From: Brachionus manjavacas
Lineage: Eukaryota; Rotifera; Eurotatoria; Ploima; Brachionidae
Direction: 5' to 3'
Length of the DNA stretch: 64,000 nt
NCBI GenBank assembly: GCA_019054805.1
Contig: JAHQIY010000003.1
Span: forward strand, 372,001 to 436,000
Under the pieces are notes generated by a model, which saw only the letters and a list, made by a program, of their open reading frames with translations, did not search any database and had not been told where the DNA came from. Each line of letters opens with the position of its first letter. Within the stretch, counting starts at the first letter, position 1. This document shows, one piece after another, positions 21,300 through 31,149 of the stretch. A program made the position numbers and the translations under genes.

Positions 21300-22285
21300 A
21301 TGTCGAAAATTTTTGAATCGGAAGAGTATAAGTTATTTAATAAAGTAAAAGAGCGTGGATTTAATTAGAGATAGGATATGGGTTTTTGGTTTAGTTGAAA
21401 GAATCGGATATATAGACGATGATGATGAAGATAATAATGAAGGCGATGGCGATGATGAAAAAGTTGACAATACCTTGTGTTATATGGAATTGGTAAAAGA
21501 AAGAGATGCAAAAACTTTACTTAATATAATTGTAGACAAATGTAAGGAAGGAACAACTATTCAATCTGATTGCTGGCAAAGTTATACACGAATACGAGAA
21601 TTTAAGGACTTTAAACATTTAACAGTGAACCATAGCTTGCATTTTAAAGACCCAATAACCAAAGCTTGCACAAACCGAATTGAGCGCCTATATAATTGGA
21701 ACGCTTGTAAAAGCAAATTCAAAGAAGTGCGAGGATGTAGTAGAACAATGACACAATCATATATTGATGAATATTTGTGGCGGTTTAATAACAAAGTAAC
21801 AACTGATCGTAAAAATGCATATTATTTAATATTGCAAGAAATCAGTAAATATTACGCGCCAGGGACAAAGTAGATATTTTAATGTCCACTCATTAACAAT
21901 TTAAATGTATATAATTTTTTTATTTTCCAGATTATGTGATTTTGAATCCGAATTTGGAATTGAAATAAACAAAGAAGAAGTTTTTGATTTCGAAACGGCT
22001 TCTGAATCTGGTTCGGACAGTGGTTCAATTTGTGGTTCTTTAATAAGCACAGGACGTGATGAGGAAGTTGAAGAAGAAGAGAGAGAGAGTGATCAAGAGA
22101 GAAAGAGAGAGAACGATGAACCTGATGATGAGGAAGCTGATGACGAAGAAGCTGATAATGAAACGTTGTATAAACAACATGAAGTTTCGACAACCCATTC
22201 CAGTACAGCTAAAAATGATGATGACTGTAATAATAGTTACGCTGATGCTGCTGAATTTTTAACTGATGAAATAAACAATATTTAA
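21300..22285 (+). pseudogene. Merlin/IS1595-type (ISXO2-like) transposase with intron
   Basis: ATG at 21300 gives MSKIFESEEYKLFNKVKERG and then a frame break where the zinc ribbon and first catalytic aspartate should be. The frame from 21355 reads RDRIWVFGLVERIG, an acidic insert (DDDDEDNNEGDGDDE) and the ISXO2-like DDE core: CYMELVKERDAKTLL, IQSDCWQSY, LTVNHSLHFKDP, TNRIERLYNW and YIDEYLWRFNN. A 61-bp intron (donor GTAGAT at 21870, acceptor TTTTCCAG ending 21930) joins it in phase to an acidic Ser/Glu/Asp tail ending at 22285. This enzyme type moves DNA by cut and paste. The copy is internally deleted. Confidence 0.82.
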
Positions 22286-22376
22286 AGACGTCTAAAGCAA
22301 AGTTCTTTTAGTTAAACTAAAAAAAAGGCAGCTTTTTTTGAATCTTTGGCCAAAGAAAATTCACAAAAACCAGAAA

Positions 22377-22496
22377 ACGGTTGAAAATGTAGAAAAAGTA
22401 CTTAGTAATAAGCGTAATCCAGTGAAATGCGTTTTATGCGATAAATATTTTGAAGGTGAACGTGGACTAAATTTACACAAATCAAAAAGTCATTAA
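22377..22496 (+). pseudogene. C2H2 zinc-finger segment at the 3' end of the Merlin-like gene
   Basis: A short frame reads NPVKCVLCDKYFEGERGLNL then HKSKSH and TAA, a C-x2-C-x12-H-x4-H finger. It lies about 90 bp after the acidic tail's stop codon, in another frame, and inside the transposon ends. It may be a further exon of the same protein or a part lost by frameshift. I do not know a described Merlin transposase with this tail. Confidence 0.5.
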
Positions 22497-22825
22497 ATAT
22501 ATTGACCATTAAAGTAAAAAACTAAAATATTATTATTTACTTTACTAAACGAGCTTATTCATGATTATAATTAATAAATTTTTTTTGTTCACGTAAATTT
22601 TTTTTGTTTACGTATTCTCTTTCTGTTCATGTAAATTTTATGTTGTTCACCTAATATCAGGTCTGTTCACATAAATACCTGGTGTTCACCAAAAAGGTTA
22701 AAAAATCACTTTATGTGAACAAAAATAATTTGTTAAAATTAGGTGAACATTTTGTTCACCTAAGCCGTGAACAATTTTTGTTCACATATTATGTGATCAA
22801 ATGTTCACATGACCGGGTAGACCCC

Positions 22826-23344
22826 ATAAGACAAAATTTACTATAGAAAAGAGCATTTGGTATTAAGAAATTTGCAAAATTTTCAAAAATTATTTATAAA
22901 GAGCTCTATAAAAAAAGATAAACAATGAGAATTTAATGATCTGACCAGTCACCATTTCTTTCACTTACAATCTAAACAACCTAGAAATGTTTTATTAAAA
23001 AATTAAAATAATAAAATTTTTTAAAATTTTTTAATATTTTTTACATATTTAAAATGATTTATATATTTCTTACATTTTTCAACTTTCAAAGTTTTTAGAA
23101 ATGCTTAATATCAAAAGTAAAATAATATGCTTTAAATGAAATCAAAAGTTAGACATAAATTTTTTTAAAAACCGGGCTTGTAAAATTTATTCCAAAAGGA
23201 TCAACATCCAAAGAAGCTTGGGACAAGACAGCTAACAGCTTAAAAGCAAAAAAAGCTAGAAAATAAAATTTTTTTTGTAAATAATGTATAAATATTAATT
23301 TTCATAATCTGTTTAGAAAAAAAATTAAATGAAATAATAAAAAA
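22826..23344. other. AT-rich spacer
   Basis: No gene or clear repeat. Confidence 0.3.
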
Positions 23345-23665
23345 TCCATTTTTCCTTTTCTGTTGAATTTTTACCATTTTTTTCCTTTTTTTACAAGAAT
23401 TTACCGAAATTTACGTCAATTTTTGTCAAAAAAATTTTTTTTGTTTTCCTTTTTCAAAAATTCAAAAAAAAATTTTTTTCATGAAAATCGGTTTTTTTCG
23501 AGAAATTTTGGAATTTTTTTTTTCACTGAATTTTACAGTAATTATCGTTATTTTACGAAAAATACCCTTTTTTAGATTCCCATATTTTACGCTAAATATG
23601 GGAAAATATCGTGAATTTACCATAATTTACGTAAAATATGGTGAATTCAAGGTATCGTAGCAGCA
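23345..23665. repeat. Dispersed T-rich repeat ending GCAGCACTGTA
   Basis: It shares over 150 bp with 45041-45211, including TTACGTCAATTTTTGTC, TTTTGTTTTCCTTTTTC, TTTCATGAAAATCG and the shared end GGTATCGTAGCAGCACTGTA. Reversed, the end reads CAGTGCTGCTACGATACC beside TA, which looks like a Tc1/mariner-type terminus. The internal ACGTAAATTT/AAATTTACG pattern suggests foldback arms. Confidence 0.6.
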
Positions 23666-24211
23666 CTGTATCTTAAAAATTATTTGAAATATTAAAAAAA
23701 TATCATATGATAATTAAATAAATTATGATGTATTAAAAAAAATTTTCATCAATTAATCATCGTTTTTTTGTGATTGGGTTCTTTTTTTTCTCAATAGCTT
23801 ACATTCTTCCAAATAAGCAAACTATCAGACTTGCTTGATCTGATGCGTATGCGAAGCGCATGTTTCGCGTGTTTTGGCATAAGCCCTAGACTAGAAGTGG
23901 CTATTTGTTAATAAATTATCAATAAAGTTTTAAAATAATTTCTTTCTTTATTATTTATGTGATAGCCGCGAACCAGCTGATCCTAACAGATCCGCAAAAT
24001 AAGCTTTAAATTTTCAGGTCTACAACATTTAATTAAAAAGCAACTTTTAACATTACTTTTATTCAAAATGAAATATACATCCAAAGGGACTGATTCATAG
24101 ATAGATTGATTGATTGATTGAAAAATAAATTAAATTTTATCGAACGAAAATATAAAAAATAAAAATGTTAAATAAATTGACTCAAGGAATAGATAAACAA
24201 AAAAAAAACTT
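23666..24211. other. SNAP-25 3' flank
   Basis: On the minus strand this follows the SNAP-25 stop codon. An AATAAA overlaps the stop itself (minus strand, 24216-24211). A GATT microsatellite sits at about 24100-24121. A GC-richer patch (23850-23960) has no frame I can name. Confidence 0.4.
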
Positions 24212-24274
24212 TTATTTGAGCAGTTTATTCGCTCGTTTATTAGCAGTCTCGACTCTGGTCGTGTTCGAAACGGT
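24212..24274 (-). CDS. Snap25: SNAP-25 last exon
   Basis: On the minus strand this reads [20 protein letters not shown] and stop, the C-terminal end of the second SNARE helix, where vertebrate and fly SNAP-25 also end. The acceptor is TTTTAATAG. It is too short to be found as a stand-alone gene; the homology and phase-0 junction with the preceding exon support it. Confidence 0.93.
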   Translation of the reverse strand, partial: TVSNTTRVETANKRANKLLK

Positions 24275-25000
24275 CTATTAAAAGTTAAAGTGTTAGTAAA
24301 TGTTAGTAAGCCAGTGCGAGTGTAAATGCACAAAATTACCTTGTCTTGAACTCTGCCAATTAGTTGATTTTGCTGTTCGATTTCGTTGCCCATGTCTATG
24401 GCCATGTTCCTCAAGTTGCCGATCATGCTGGACACCTGGACCAAATTCTCGTCCATCTCGTCCTCGCGAGCATCGTTGGTGATGCGGTTGACGAAGCCCT
24501 TGCCGGCCGGGCCCGAGTCGCCAACGATCCGCCTGGGCCCGTTCTGGTTCAATTTGCCGTCCTCGTTCGCCTTCCATGTCTTGTTGTACTCGTCTCCCTT
24601 CTCGAAACTCTTGATCTTTTTCCACGGCAGAACGCACAGGCCGCAGCACTGCTCCAGGCCTTCCAAGTTTTTCTCCGCCTCCTTCATCTCCTTGTTTATT
24701 CTGTCGGCGCCCTCCTCAATCCGGTCCAGCTGCTCGCCCTGCTCGTCCAGCATAACCAAGGTCTTGATGCCCGCCTCTTTGCTCTCGTCCAGCATCTGCA
24801 CCATCCGCCGCGTACTCTCCAAAGACTTAAATGCCAAAGGTTAGTCGTAAAGTCCGATTTACTCGGAAACCAACCTCCGAAGCCGCGCTCTCTATCTGCA
24901 ACTGAACCTGCTCGGTTTCGGTAAGCGGTATGGGCTTGCCGTCCGCTCCTAACTTTACACTAGGGTCCTCAGTAACCCTGTCTTTGGGATTTGACGGCAT
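24212..25000 (-). CDS. Snap25: SNAP-25 t-SNARE, proximal-start isoform
   Basis: Three exons on the minus strand: 25000-24875 (42 codons), 24825-24340 (162 codons), 24274-24212 (20 codons plus TAA). Introns are 49 bp (donor GTTGGT, acceptor TTAAG) and 65 bp (donor GTAATT, acceptor AATAG), both phase 0. The protein is 224 residues. The first SNARE helix contains the central-layer glutamine in [14 protein letters not shown]. The linker has the palmitoylation cluster CCGLCVLPW (Cys 102, 103, 106). The second SNARE helix runs through [18 protein letters not shown] and ends [20 protein letters not shown]-25 pairs with syntaxin and synaptobrevin to fuse synaptic vesicles at the plasma membrane. Coding GC is far above the surroundings. 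Confidence 0.97.
24340..24825 (-). CDS. Snap25: SNAP-25 main exon
   Basis: The exon starts at [12 protein letters not shown] and ends at RVQDK before a GTAATT donor. It holds most of the first SNARE helix, the palmitoylated linker with three cysteines, a proline/glycine-rich region ([16 protein letters not shown]) and most of the second helix. It would be shared by both isoforms. Confidence 0.97.
24875..25000 (-). CDS. Snap25: SNAP-25 proximal alternative first exon
   Basis: ATG at 25000. The 42 codons begin [14 protein letters not shown] and end [14 protein letters not shown], the start of the first SNARE helix, before a GTTGGT donor. It is homologous in position and end to the exon at 50066-50155 (KTELEEIQIQTNMAQNE), so the two are alternatives and not consecutive exons. 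Its leader is long and Pro/Gly/Asp-rich. Confidence 0.9.
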
Positions 25001-25143
25001 TTTTTTATATGCTCAATTTTAATACTATTTTAACTTGTCAAATCCGATTAGTTGGAAACAAACAAAAAAGTAATTGGAAATAATAAAACAAAATGCTGAA
25101 ACAAAAATGAAATTACACCGAGGGATCAGAAAATTTGTTTTCC

Positions 25144-25171
25144 TCTTTCTCTCTCTCTCTCTCTCTCTCTC
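25144..25171 (-). promoter_or_regulatory. (GA)n tract upstream of the proximal SNAP-25 start
   Basis: A run of about 14 CT dinucleotides on the plus strand (GA on the coding strand) lies about 145 bp before the proximal ATG. GAGA tracts often mark promoters bound by GAGA-type factors in invertebrates; here it may simply be a microsatellite. Confidence 0.35.
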
Positions 25172-25684
25172 GTAAAATTAATAAATTGACGAAAGGAACA
25201 GAAAAATCAATAATTTAAAATTATGAAGCTAGAATTGGCACAGAAATGAACAAAACAAAAAAAAAACTTAAGCCGTTTTCCACGAGCCTTTTGCAGAAAA
25301 GTAAAAAAAACTTGAAAAAAAAAATCTTAAAATTGACTAATTTAAATATGTAAATGGAAAAATAATGGGTTTTGATTAGGCCTAATGTTAAGTCATCAGA
25401 CATAATTGCTTTATGCTCGGGATTGTATCAAAAATGTGCATACTTGAGGAGATAATTACAGGAAATCTCATGATTGTCTTATATTGAACAGTTTAAACAT
25501 GATGCAGTTTTAAAAGCGCATTGTTCAAATAGCCGGATGCGTTTGATGACAATTGCCAGGCATATAGACACAACCAATAAATTAAATTTCAATAGCTAGT
25601 TCATCAAAACATAAAAGTTGCTACACACAAGAAAATTAAAGTACCAAATGATAGTCAAATTAGAACAAAATCATCACGCTATTG
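25172..25684. other. Intronic/upstream AT-rich sequence
   Basis: Upstream of the proximal SNAP-25 start and inside the long intron of the distal isoform. No frame or repeat recognised. Confidence 0.3.
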
Positions 25685-25900
25685 ATCCGTCTTAAAAACC
25701 TCTTTACAAAATATATTAGAAAATGTGTTACATTTAAAAACAAACTTGTACTTAATCTCATTGAGGACTATGTTGGTGCATTCGTTAACAGTTCAAGGAC
25801 CTGTAAACAAAAAATTCTTGTTGTTGCTTTTTTTTTAACTACTCTTAATTTACTTTCAATTCCAATGGCGGAAGGAGTTTTATTACTCAGAGCCATTTAA
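25685..25900 (+). pseudogene. Unidentified repeat-encoded fragment ending VLLLRAI
   Basis: A frame reads VLNLIEDYVGAFVNSSRTC and ends MAEGVLLLRAI-stop. The region 30180-30485 has the same pieces in the same order (EYVDNLVNSSRKC, and NVAEKVLLLRAI-stop), so both are copies of one dispersed element. The family is not recognised. Confidence 0.45.
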
Positions 25901-25974
25901 AAAAATTTAATAAACGTTTTAAAAAATTTTTGTTGACTAATTTATTTGTGAAACCAAATGTAACAATTTAAGTC

Positions 25975-26080
25975 TTCTTAACTTTCATTTTCATTTAGCT
26001 TATTTATTTTTTTTTGATTTTTTTTAAATTTATTCTGAAGAAGCCCTGGCTCGGTACAGAAAACAAATAAATAATAGTAA
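25975..26080 (+). repeat. LINE 3' tail (GAAG..GCTCGGTACAG family)
   Basis: It ends TTATTCTGAAGAAGCCCTGG then CTCGGTACAGAAAACAAATAAATAA. The same tail ends the LINE fragments at 39385 and 52395 and the copy at 32622. The short GAGC/GCTC pairing suggests a conserved hairpin before the terminal AAATAAA repeats. Confidence 0.7.
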
Positions 26081-27074
26081 AAAAATTAAAAAAAATTTTT
26101 TCTGAGAGTTTAAAATAAGTTCTATAGATGCAGCATGGTGCAATATTCAAAGTTGCGTCAACGGTAAAAGCTTGCTAAAGATGTGCAAAATCTCTGCAAA
26201 ATGTACTTCGCTTGATTATGTTGAAATTCAATTTCTGCCAAACTCTGCAAATTTATCAGACTTAGATATTTGATGTGACTTTGAATGTTGCGCTATGTTG
26301 CATTTAAAGAACTAAGTTTAAACCTTTAGAAAAAAAGTTATTTATTTTTTTTACATTATTTTCTGTTCGTTTTATGAATTTGTACTGAATTTCACAAAAC
26401 CTCAAAAATCAAAATTTGTATTTGTTCTCTCATGCTGTGTAACCGGGCATGATCTAAACACATGCTTTTTCTTTTTACTAATTTTAATTTATCTAACTAT
26501 GTGACAAAATGTTTTTTTTATTATTTCAACTGCATTTGAAATTAGGCCAGTTGTAAAATGTTCTTTGTTGTAGAACAAAGAACATTAGTAACTGAACAGG
26601 GCGTGTTCTAAGCCAAAACGCTTTCCCTTATAAATGCTTATAAAATGAAGGGATTTTTATTGTTTTCTGGGAAATGAAATTTGAAGAATAAAATTATTTT
26701 TGTAAGCCAAACCTTTTATTTAATTAATGTTAAATTGGGAAAGGTTTCAATGCTTTAATAGAAAAATATAATCCGAAATTTACTTCGGATGATTCGTGTT
26801 GATTTAATTTAAAATTCATTTTTGTTTTTAACTTTTTTTTCATTTTTTAATCATAAAATTTGTTTCTCTTGTTCTTTGGAAAAATTGTCATAGATGACTA
26901 TTTTTTACCTTCACAATTTTCTTATGACTTTTTTTTATGACAATTTTTGATATCCCCGTTTAACCCTATGATCGCTGTCATAGGATCCAAACATAAATGA
27001 AATATTTAAATTTAGATATTTATAAAGATAGATTTTATAATAAACGGGCAAAACGCTATTACAAGAAGATAAGT
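26081..27074. other. AT-rich sequence with decayed MITE pieces
   Basis: CTCTGCAAAATGTACTTC and related phrases at 26190-26250 resemble the centre of the palindromic MITE found intact at 60633. Otherwise A/T-rich with no gene. Confidence 0.35.
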
Positions 27075-27340
27075 TCAGTTCAGCAAATTTGCTTAATGCA
27101 GTAAAATTAGTCTGCAAAATACTCTGCAAAATACTCTGCAATTTAATGCATTTTGTACGTCATTAAAAAGAATTGCAAACAAGTGTGCAATTACATTGCA
27201 GAGTTTTTGAAGACACTTATTTTTGGATTAAGCAAAAGTGATTAACCATTAAGCATTTTACAGTACTAAATTATCTATTTTAGTAAAAAAGTTATTCAAG
27301 TTTTTCTGAATTGAAACGATCGAATGGAACTTCACAACCC
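27075..27340. repeat. Partial copy of the palindromic MITE (right part)
   Basis: It matches the MITE at 60633-60988 from its centre (CAAATTTGCTTAATGCAGTA, CTCTGCAATTTAATGCATTT) to its right end (GAACTTCACAACCCC). The left terminus is missing. Confidence 0.75.
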
Positions 27341-27649
27341 CCAAACAGTCCCTTGCAAAAAGTCTTAAAAGTATCGGATTTTCCCCTTGTCGATGAAATC
27401 GATTCAACTAAAACTCGATCTGACCTCAATGCTTTTGGTTTGAGCTATATATTTCTCCAAGACTGGCTTGAAAATGATAGTAGAGACTCAAGTTATCAAA
27501 CAATGAATGATGATGAGATTTTAAAATCTACGATTGAATCTGACGAAGAACACTTTCAAATTCGGCAGCAATTACAATCTGTGATGAGCTTAAGAAATTT
27601 TGCATCAAATCTTTTTTCAAACATTGATTTTAATAAAATATTTTTTTAA
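27341..27649 (+). pseudogene. Unidentified acidic reading frame
   Basis: An open frame of about 100 codons begins inside the MITE end and has no convincing ATG. It reads SDFPLVDEIDSTKTRSDLNA, then LQDWLENDSRDSSYQTMND, DEILKSTIESDEE and LQSVMSLRNFASNLF. The acidic DDEI..ESDEE pattern recalls C-termini of pogo/Tigger-type transposases, but this is weak. It could be a real exon or a transposon remnant. Confidence 0.3.
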
Positions 27650-27689
27650 TCTATTGTACTTTCATAGAAACTCTGCATCGAATAAATTA

Positions 27690-27890
27690 GCAGTAAAGTC
27701 ACTGACAGACGAAATGTTCCTCAAGGTTCAGTCTTCTTCTATTTATTATTTATATAAACGATACGTGGAATATTTTCCAAAAGCATTGTGAAGCTGCTGA
27801 CACGAAGATCTTATCAACAATTAATAATTTCAACTCGATTTATTAGCTACAATCAGATATAGACAAAATCTAATAGTCGAAGATATGAAT
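27690..27890 (+). pseudogene. LINE reverse transcriptase palm fragment
   Basis: In shifting frames it shows VPQGSV, LLFIIYIND and then ADTKILSTINNFNSIY-LQSDI, the RT palm of jockey-like LINEs. The YADD active site is damaged (CEAADTK). It is comparable to the copy at 46730-47020. Confidence 0.6.
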
Positions 27891-28540
27891 TAAGGAGAAC
27901 TAATTATTGTCTAACACGTGAATTAAAAAAGAATAACGAAACAAAATGAGGCGACTGCTACAGCTCTTTAAGGCTATGCTAATATAATAAAAAAAATAAA
28001 ACCTTAATAGTCCACTCACGGTTTAAAAATGTTACTATTATTTTCCTTTTTAAATAATACTATTATTTAATCTTTATTTTTAAAAATTTTGTCTAATAGC
28101 CGAGTTTAAAAGTTTTGATGCTCACAGCCATTTCAAATTTAAAATAAACTTTATAAAATTGTTACATTCAAAAATTCACTTCACTGGGAATGGTATTGTC
28201 ATACCTAAATAAAACTACTGTTCATTAATAAATTGTCATGAAAACAAAGTAACTTTATAATATTTAAAAGATTTTAATTATTTATCCTTTTTTCATCATC
28301 CATTTATGTTTTTTTAAAATTTATAATATTCAAAAAAATTCAAATAAAATTACTAAGTAGAATTTTTTTTTTAGAGAAAAAAAATCCACTTAATTAAAAA
28401 AAAATTAATTCATTTGAATTAGCCATTCAAAAGGTATGAAAAGTTTAATTTTTTCTAGAGCTAAAAGAGCAACTTCGCACAATATTTAATGAACAAAACG
28501 GCAAATTGAAGTTCATGGTCATGATTAATAATAAAAAATT
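27891..28540. other. AT-rich intronic sequence
   Basis: No gene or named repeat seen. Confidence 0.3.
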
Positions 28541-28830
28541 GTCCCTATTCTATCCTAGTGGATAATGGGGAGGCGCTCATCTCCTTTTCATGTACCTTTT
28601 TGAGCAACGGCTCCGATCTGACACAGAGGCTATTGCATCGAGTTGATGATCTACACCGCAATTAATACCCAGTCGAAACTGGTTCTTCTATTTTTATGAT
28701 GAAAGAGGTTTAAACATTCGCCCCGTATTGCAGAGATATTTTGAAGATTTTTTCACCCTGATCAGGTTTTGAAACCTCGATCCTCTGCTTACATGACTAA
28801 CACGCAAACCATTCGGCTAAACGGGCTCTA
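28541..28830 (-). mobile_element. tRNA-derived SINE
   Basis: On the minus strand it starts GCCCGTTTAGCCGAATGG, which contains an A-box-like TAGCCGAATGG (28819-28809). About 33 bases later comes a B-box-like GGTTTCAAAACC (28776-28765). This is the spacing of an RNA polymerase III tRNA promoter, though the B box has one extra base. A non-tRNA body of about 200 bp ends CCTCCCCATTATCCACTAGG and ATAGAATAGGGAC. A 3' fragment of the same family lies at 20510-20571 and a worn 5' head at 43700-43785. Confidence 0.65.
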
Positions 28831-28834
28831 ATGT

Positions 28835-29739
28835 TGATGATAATTTGGTCAAAATTAATTTATTTAAAATTTCGATAAAATTTGTGTATAAAAAAGAAAT
28901 TTAAAATTTTTTTTTTTAATGAAAAATTTAATATATAATCTCTACAAAAAAAAAGCAAAACCAATTTTTTTAAAATAAATTTTTAATTTATTAAAATTAA
29001 AAACTTTTTATTTGAAAGCTCTTTCAAACAAACATAAATTTTAATAATTTTAAGTAGACCAAGTAATGGTTATCAAAAACGTTATAAAGTAAATTTTAGT
29101 GTTAAAAAAATAAATTACTGTTTTAAAATTTAGTTTTGTATTGCAAATTTCAAAATATTGATTATTGTTTGTAATAATCTGCCTTGATTTAAAAGCCTGT
29201 TCCCTAACCAGAGGTATTCAGGCACTTAATTGGCGATTTAATTAATCAATAAAAAAGTAGGTTTATTGGGTAACTATTTAATTCGTGAATTTATAACAAA
29301 ATAATACCTGCAGAAAGGAAGTTTACATAAGGGAACAAGAAACCAAAATGTAAAGACTATTTCATGTCAAACCTTTACCCTTGTTTGTTTCAGTCATTTT
29401 TCACTCAAACTTTCAATATTATAAATGTTTTTTCTTCTTTTTGTTAAATAAAATAAAAATAAAAATTTTGATAATTTTATTTTAAACACAAAAATATGTA
29501 TTTGAAAAAAAAACTGCAACATATTTAGTTTCTTTTTTTTTTAGTAAATAAAATGAATTTTGAATGTAAATCTTATTGATGTTTTAGTCTCGTTTTAGAA
29601 TTAGTAAAATTACTCTTGGTTAAAAGGTATTTTGCACTATGTTGTCGTCTTTTTTTAGATATATCTTATATTTTTTAATTTAAATTAACAAATAAGAAAG
29701 AATTTTTATTCATTTTATTATTTATTTATTTAATATATA
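28835..29739. other. AT-rich intronic sequence
   Basis: Low-complexity A/T; nothing supported. Confidence 0.3.
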
Positions 29740-29815
29740 ATTTAGAGGGAATAGTTCCTCTTGGCAGCTCCGAACGGCGTAGTGCCTTCTTTTCAGCCAG
29801 CCTGTTAGGAATATT
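29740..29815 (-). repeat. GGCTGAAAAGAAGG-type retrotransposon 3' end
   Basis: On the minus strand GGCTGAAAAGAAGGCAC..GCCGTTCGGAGCTGCC is followed by A/T and AAATAAATAAATAAT. Similar tails occur at 47290-47375 (+), 53505-53565 (-), 58955-59040 (-) and 59548-59640 (+), always ending in TAATAAATAA-like repeats. No coding part is attached. Confidence 0.6.
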
Positions 29816-29819
29816 TTGT

Positions 29820-30179
29820 AATTAATTATTATTATTATTAATTTCATTTAAATTCATTCATTTTAATTTTTATTCATTTAAATTCATTTAAATAAAAGTT
29901 TATTTGTTAATTAAAAAAATGAATAAAACAATTATTTTTTTAAATTACATTTGACTTACTCTTAAAAAACTCTGCAAAAGAAGCAAATCATCACAAAAAA
30001 TAGAAAATCAGCCAAAAGTGTTCAATTTTTGAAGGCGTTGTGAAATAAAGCAGAAATTTAGCAATTTTAACAATAATAATTCCTTTTTTGATAAATTAAA
30101 AATAACGAGAAAATCTCAAAATACACAGATTTGATTTATTTACAAAAAGAAATTAATGTTTTTAAATCTCGACAATACT
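29820..30179. other. AT-rich intronic sequence
   Basis: Simple ATT/TTAAATTCATT repeats; nothing else. Confidence 0.3.
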
Positions 30180-30485
30180 GAGACCCGTCTTAACAAGCTT
30201 TAATTAGATACATTAAAAATAATTTTATTTTTAGTAACCATTTCATCTAATAAATTTAATAAATGAATATGTTGATAATTTAGTTAACAGCTCTAGAAAA
30301 TGCTACTTTTGGAATAAAATCAGTGAATCATGATTGAAAAAGCGTTCTCTTTCTAATTTAATACTTTTTGAAAATCTGAAAAAAAATTATGACTTTGAAA
30401 AAGCAAAAATTTAAATTTAGATTTCTCTATTTATGCTGAATTCTAATGTTGCGGAAAAAGTGCTTTTACTCAGAGCCATTTAGAA
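30180..30485 (+). pseudogene. Second copy of the VLLLRAI repeat-encoded fragment
   Basis: Collinear with 25685-25900 (EYVDNLVNSSRKC, then DFEKAK, then NVAEKVLLLRAI and stop) but with many more stops. Unidentified family. Confidence 0.4.
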
Positions 30486-30489
30486 TTCT

Positions 30490-31149
30490 GAAATGAACTA
30501 AAATTAATTTACTGACATTCCTTCCCACCTCAATTTGTATGTTTCATCGGCATGAATTTTGCTAGTTTTTCAATTTTTTCTAAACAGTGGAAAGTTGAAA
30601 TTTTCAAAGAATCTGGCACCAAAAAATATTAAAAATTTTTTTTTTAAATTAAGCATTTGGCACATCACCAAGAATTAAGAAAATAAAATATAAGAAAAAA
30701 TAATTTTTTATTTTTCTCATTTTTTTATTTTTTCTTAAAGTCAAGTCTTGGTGTCGCATTAAATTAAGAATTTCAGAGAAACCCGTGATAATACTATTTA
30801 CTGATATTTTGAACAACTTGGAAAAATAGTGATACTGGATTGAACTGAGTACTAGTTTTTATGTTTGAGCTTTAAAAAACCCTCGTTATAGTCTGCTTGC
30901 CAACAAATTTTGGGTACAAAAATTAATACATGCAAAAATAACGATTTAGCGACAACTTGAAGTTTAGATCATGATCAAATGTAAAAACTTAATAGATTAA
31001 AATCTTAATAAAAATGATAAAATAAACTTTTAAATTTTTTTTTACAATTTTTTTATAAATAAACTTTATACAATCTTTATTTGAAAATTTTAAAGACAAA
31101 TTTAAAATCCGCATTAAAGCATCAAATTTATGGCCGCAAATATTTGATA
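30490..31149. other. AT-rich sequence with a dispersed-repeat segment
   Basis: 30952-31030 (ACAACTTGAAGTTTAG..ATGATCAAATG..AAAAATGATAAAATAA) is similar to 48919-49005. No gene. Confidence 0.35.

Larger units (their letters stand above)
20994..22824 (+). mobile_element. Merlin/IS1595-like DNA transposon, left end truncated
   Basis: Perfect 47-bp inverted repeats (20994-21040 and 22710-22756; core TGTTCACCTAATTTTAAC) flank a transposase gene. The right side continues through more GTTCAC motifs to the terminus GGGTAGACCC (22815-22824). That is the mirror of GGGTCTACC, the terminus of the related element at 56518. The left side stops about 70 bp short of such a terminus. GTTCAC or GTGAAC occurs at least a dozen times in the two ends, probably as transposase-binding sites. 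Confidence 0.8.

Noticed and set aside
22056..22262. Basic frame MMRKLKKKRERV and onward overlapping the Merlin-like tail
   Set aside because: It is a frame-shifted reading of the acidic GAA/GAT-rich tail; the acidic frame is in phase with the spliced core.
24364..24924. Plus-strand frames of 150-186 codons opposite SNAP-25
   Set aside because: They are antisense shadows of GC-rich SNAP-25 exons; they ignore its splice sites and show no domain.
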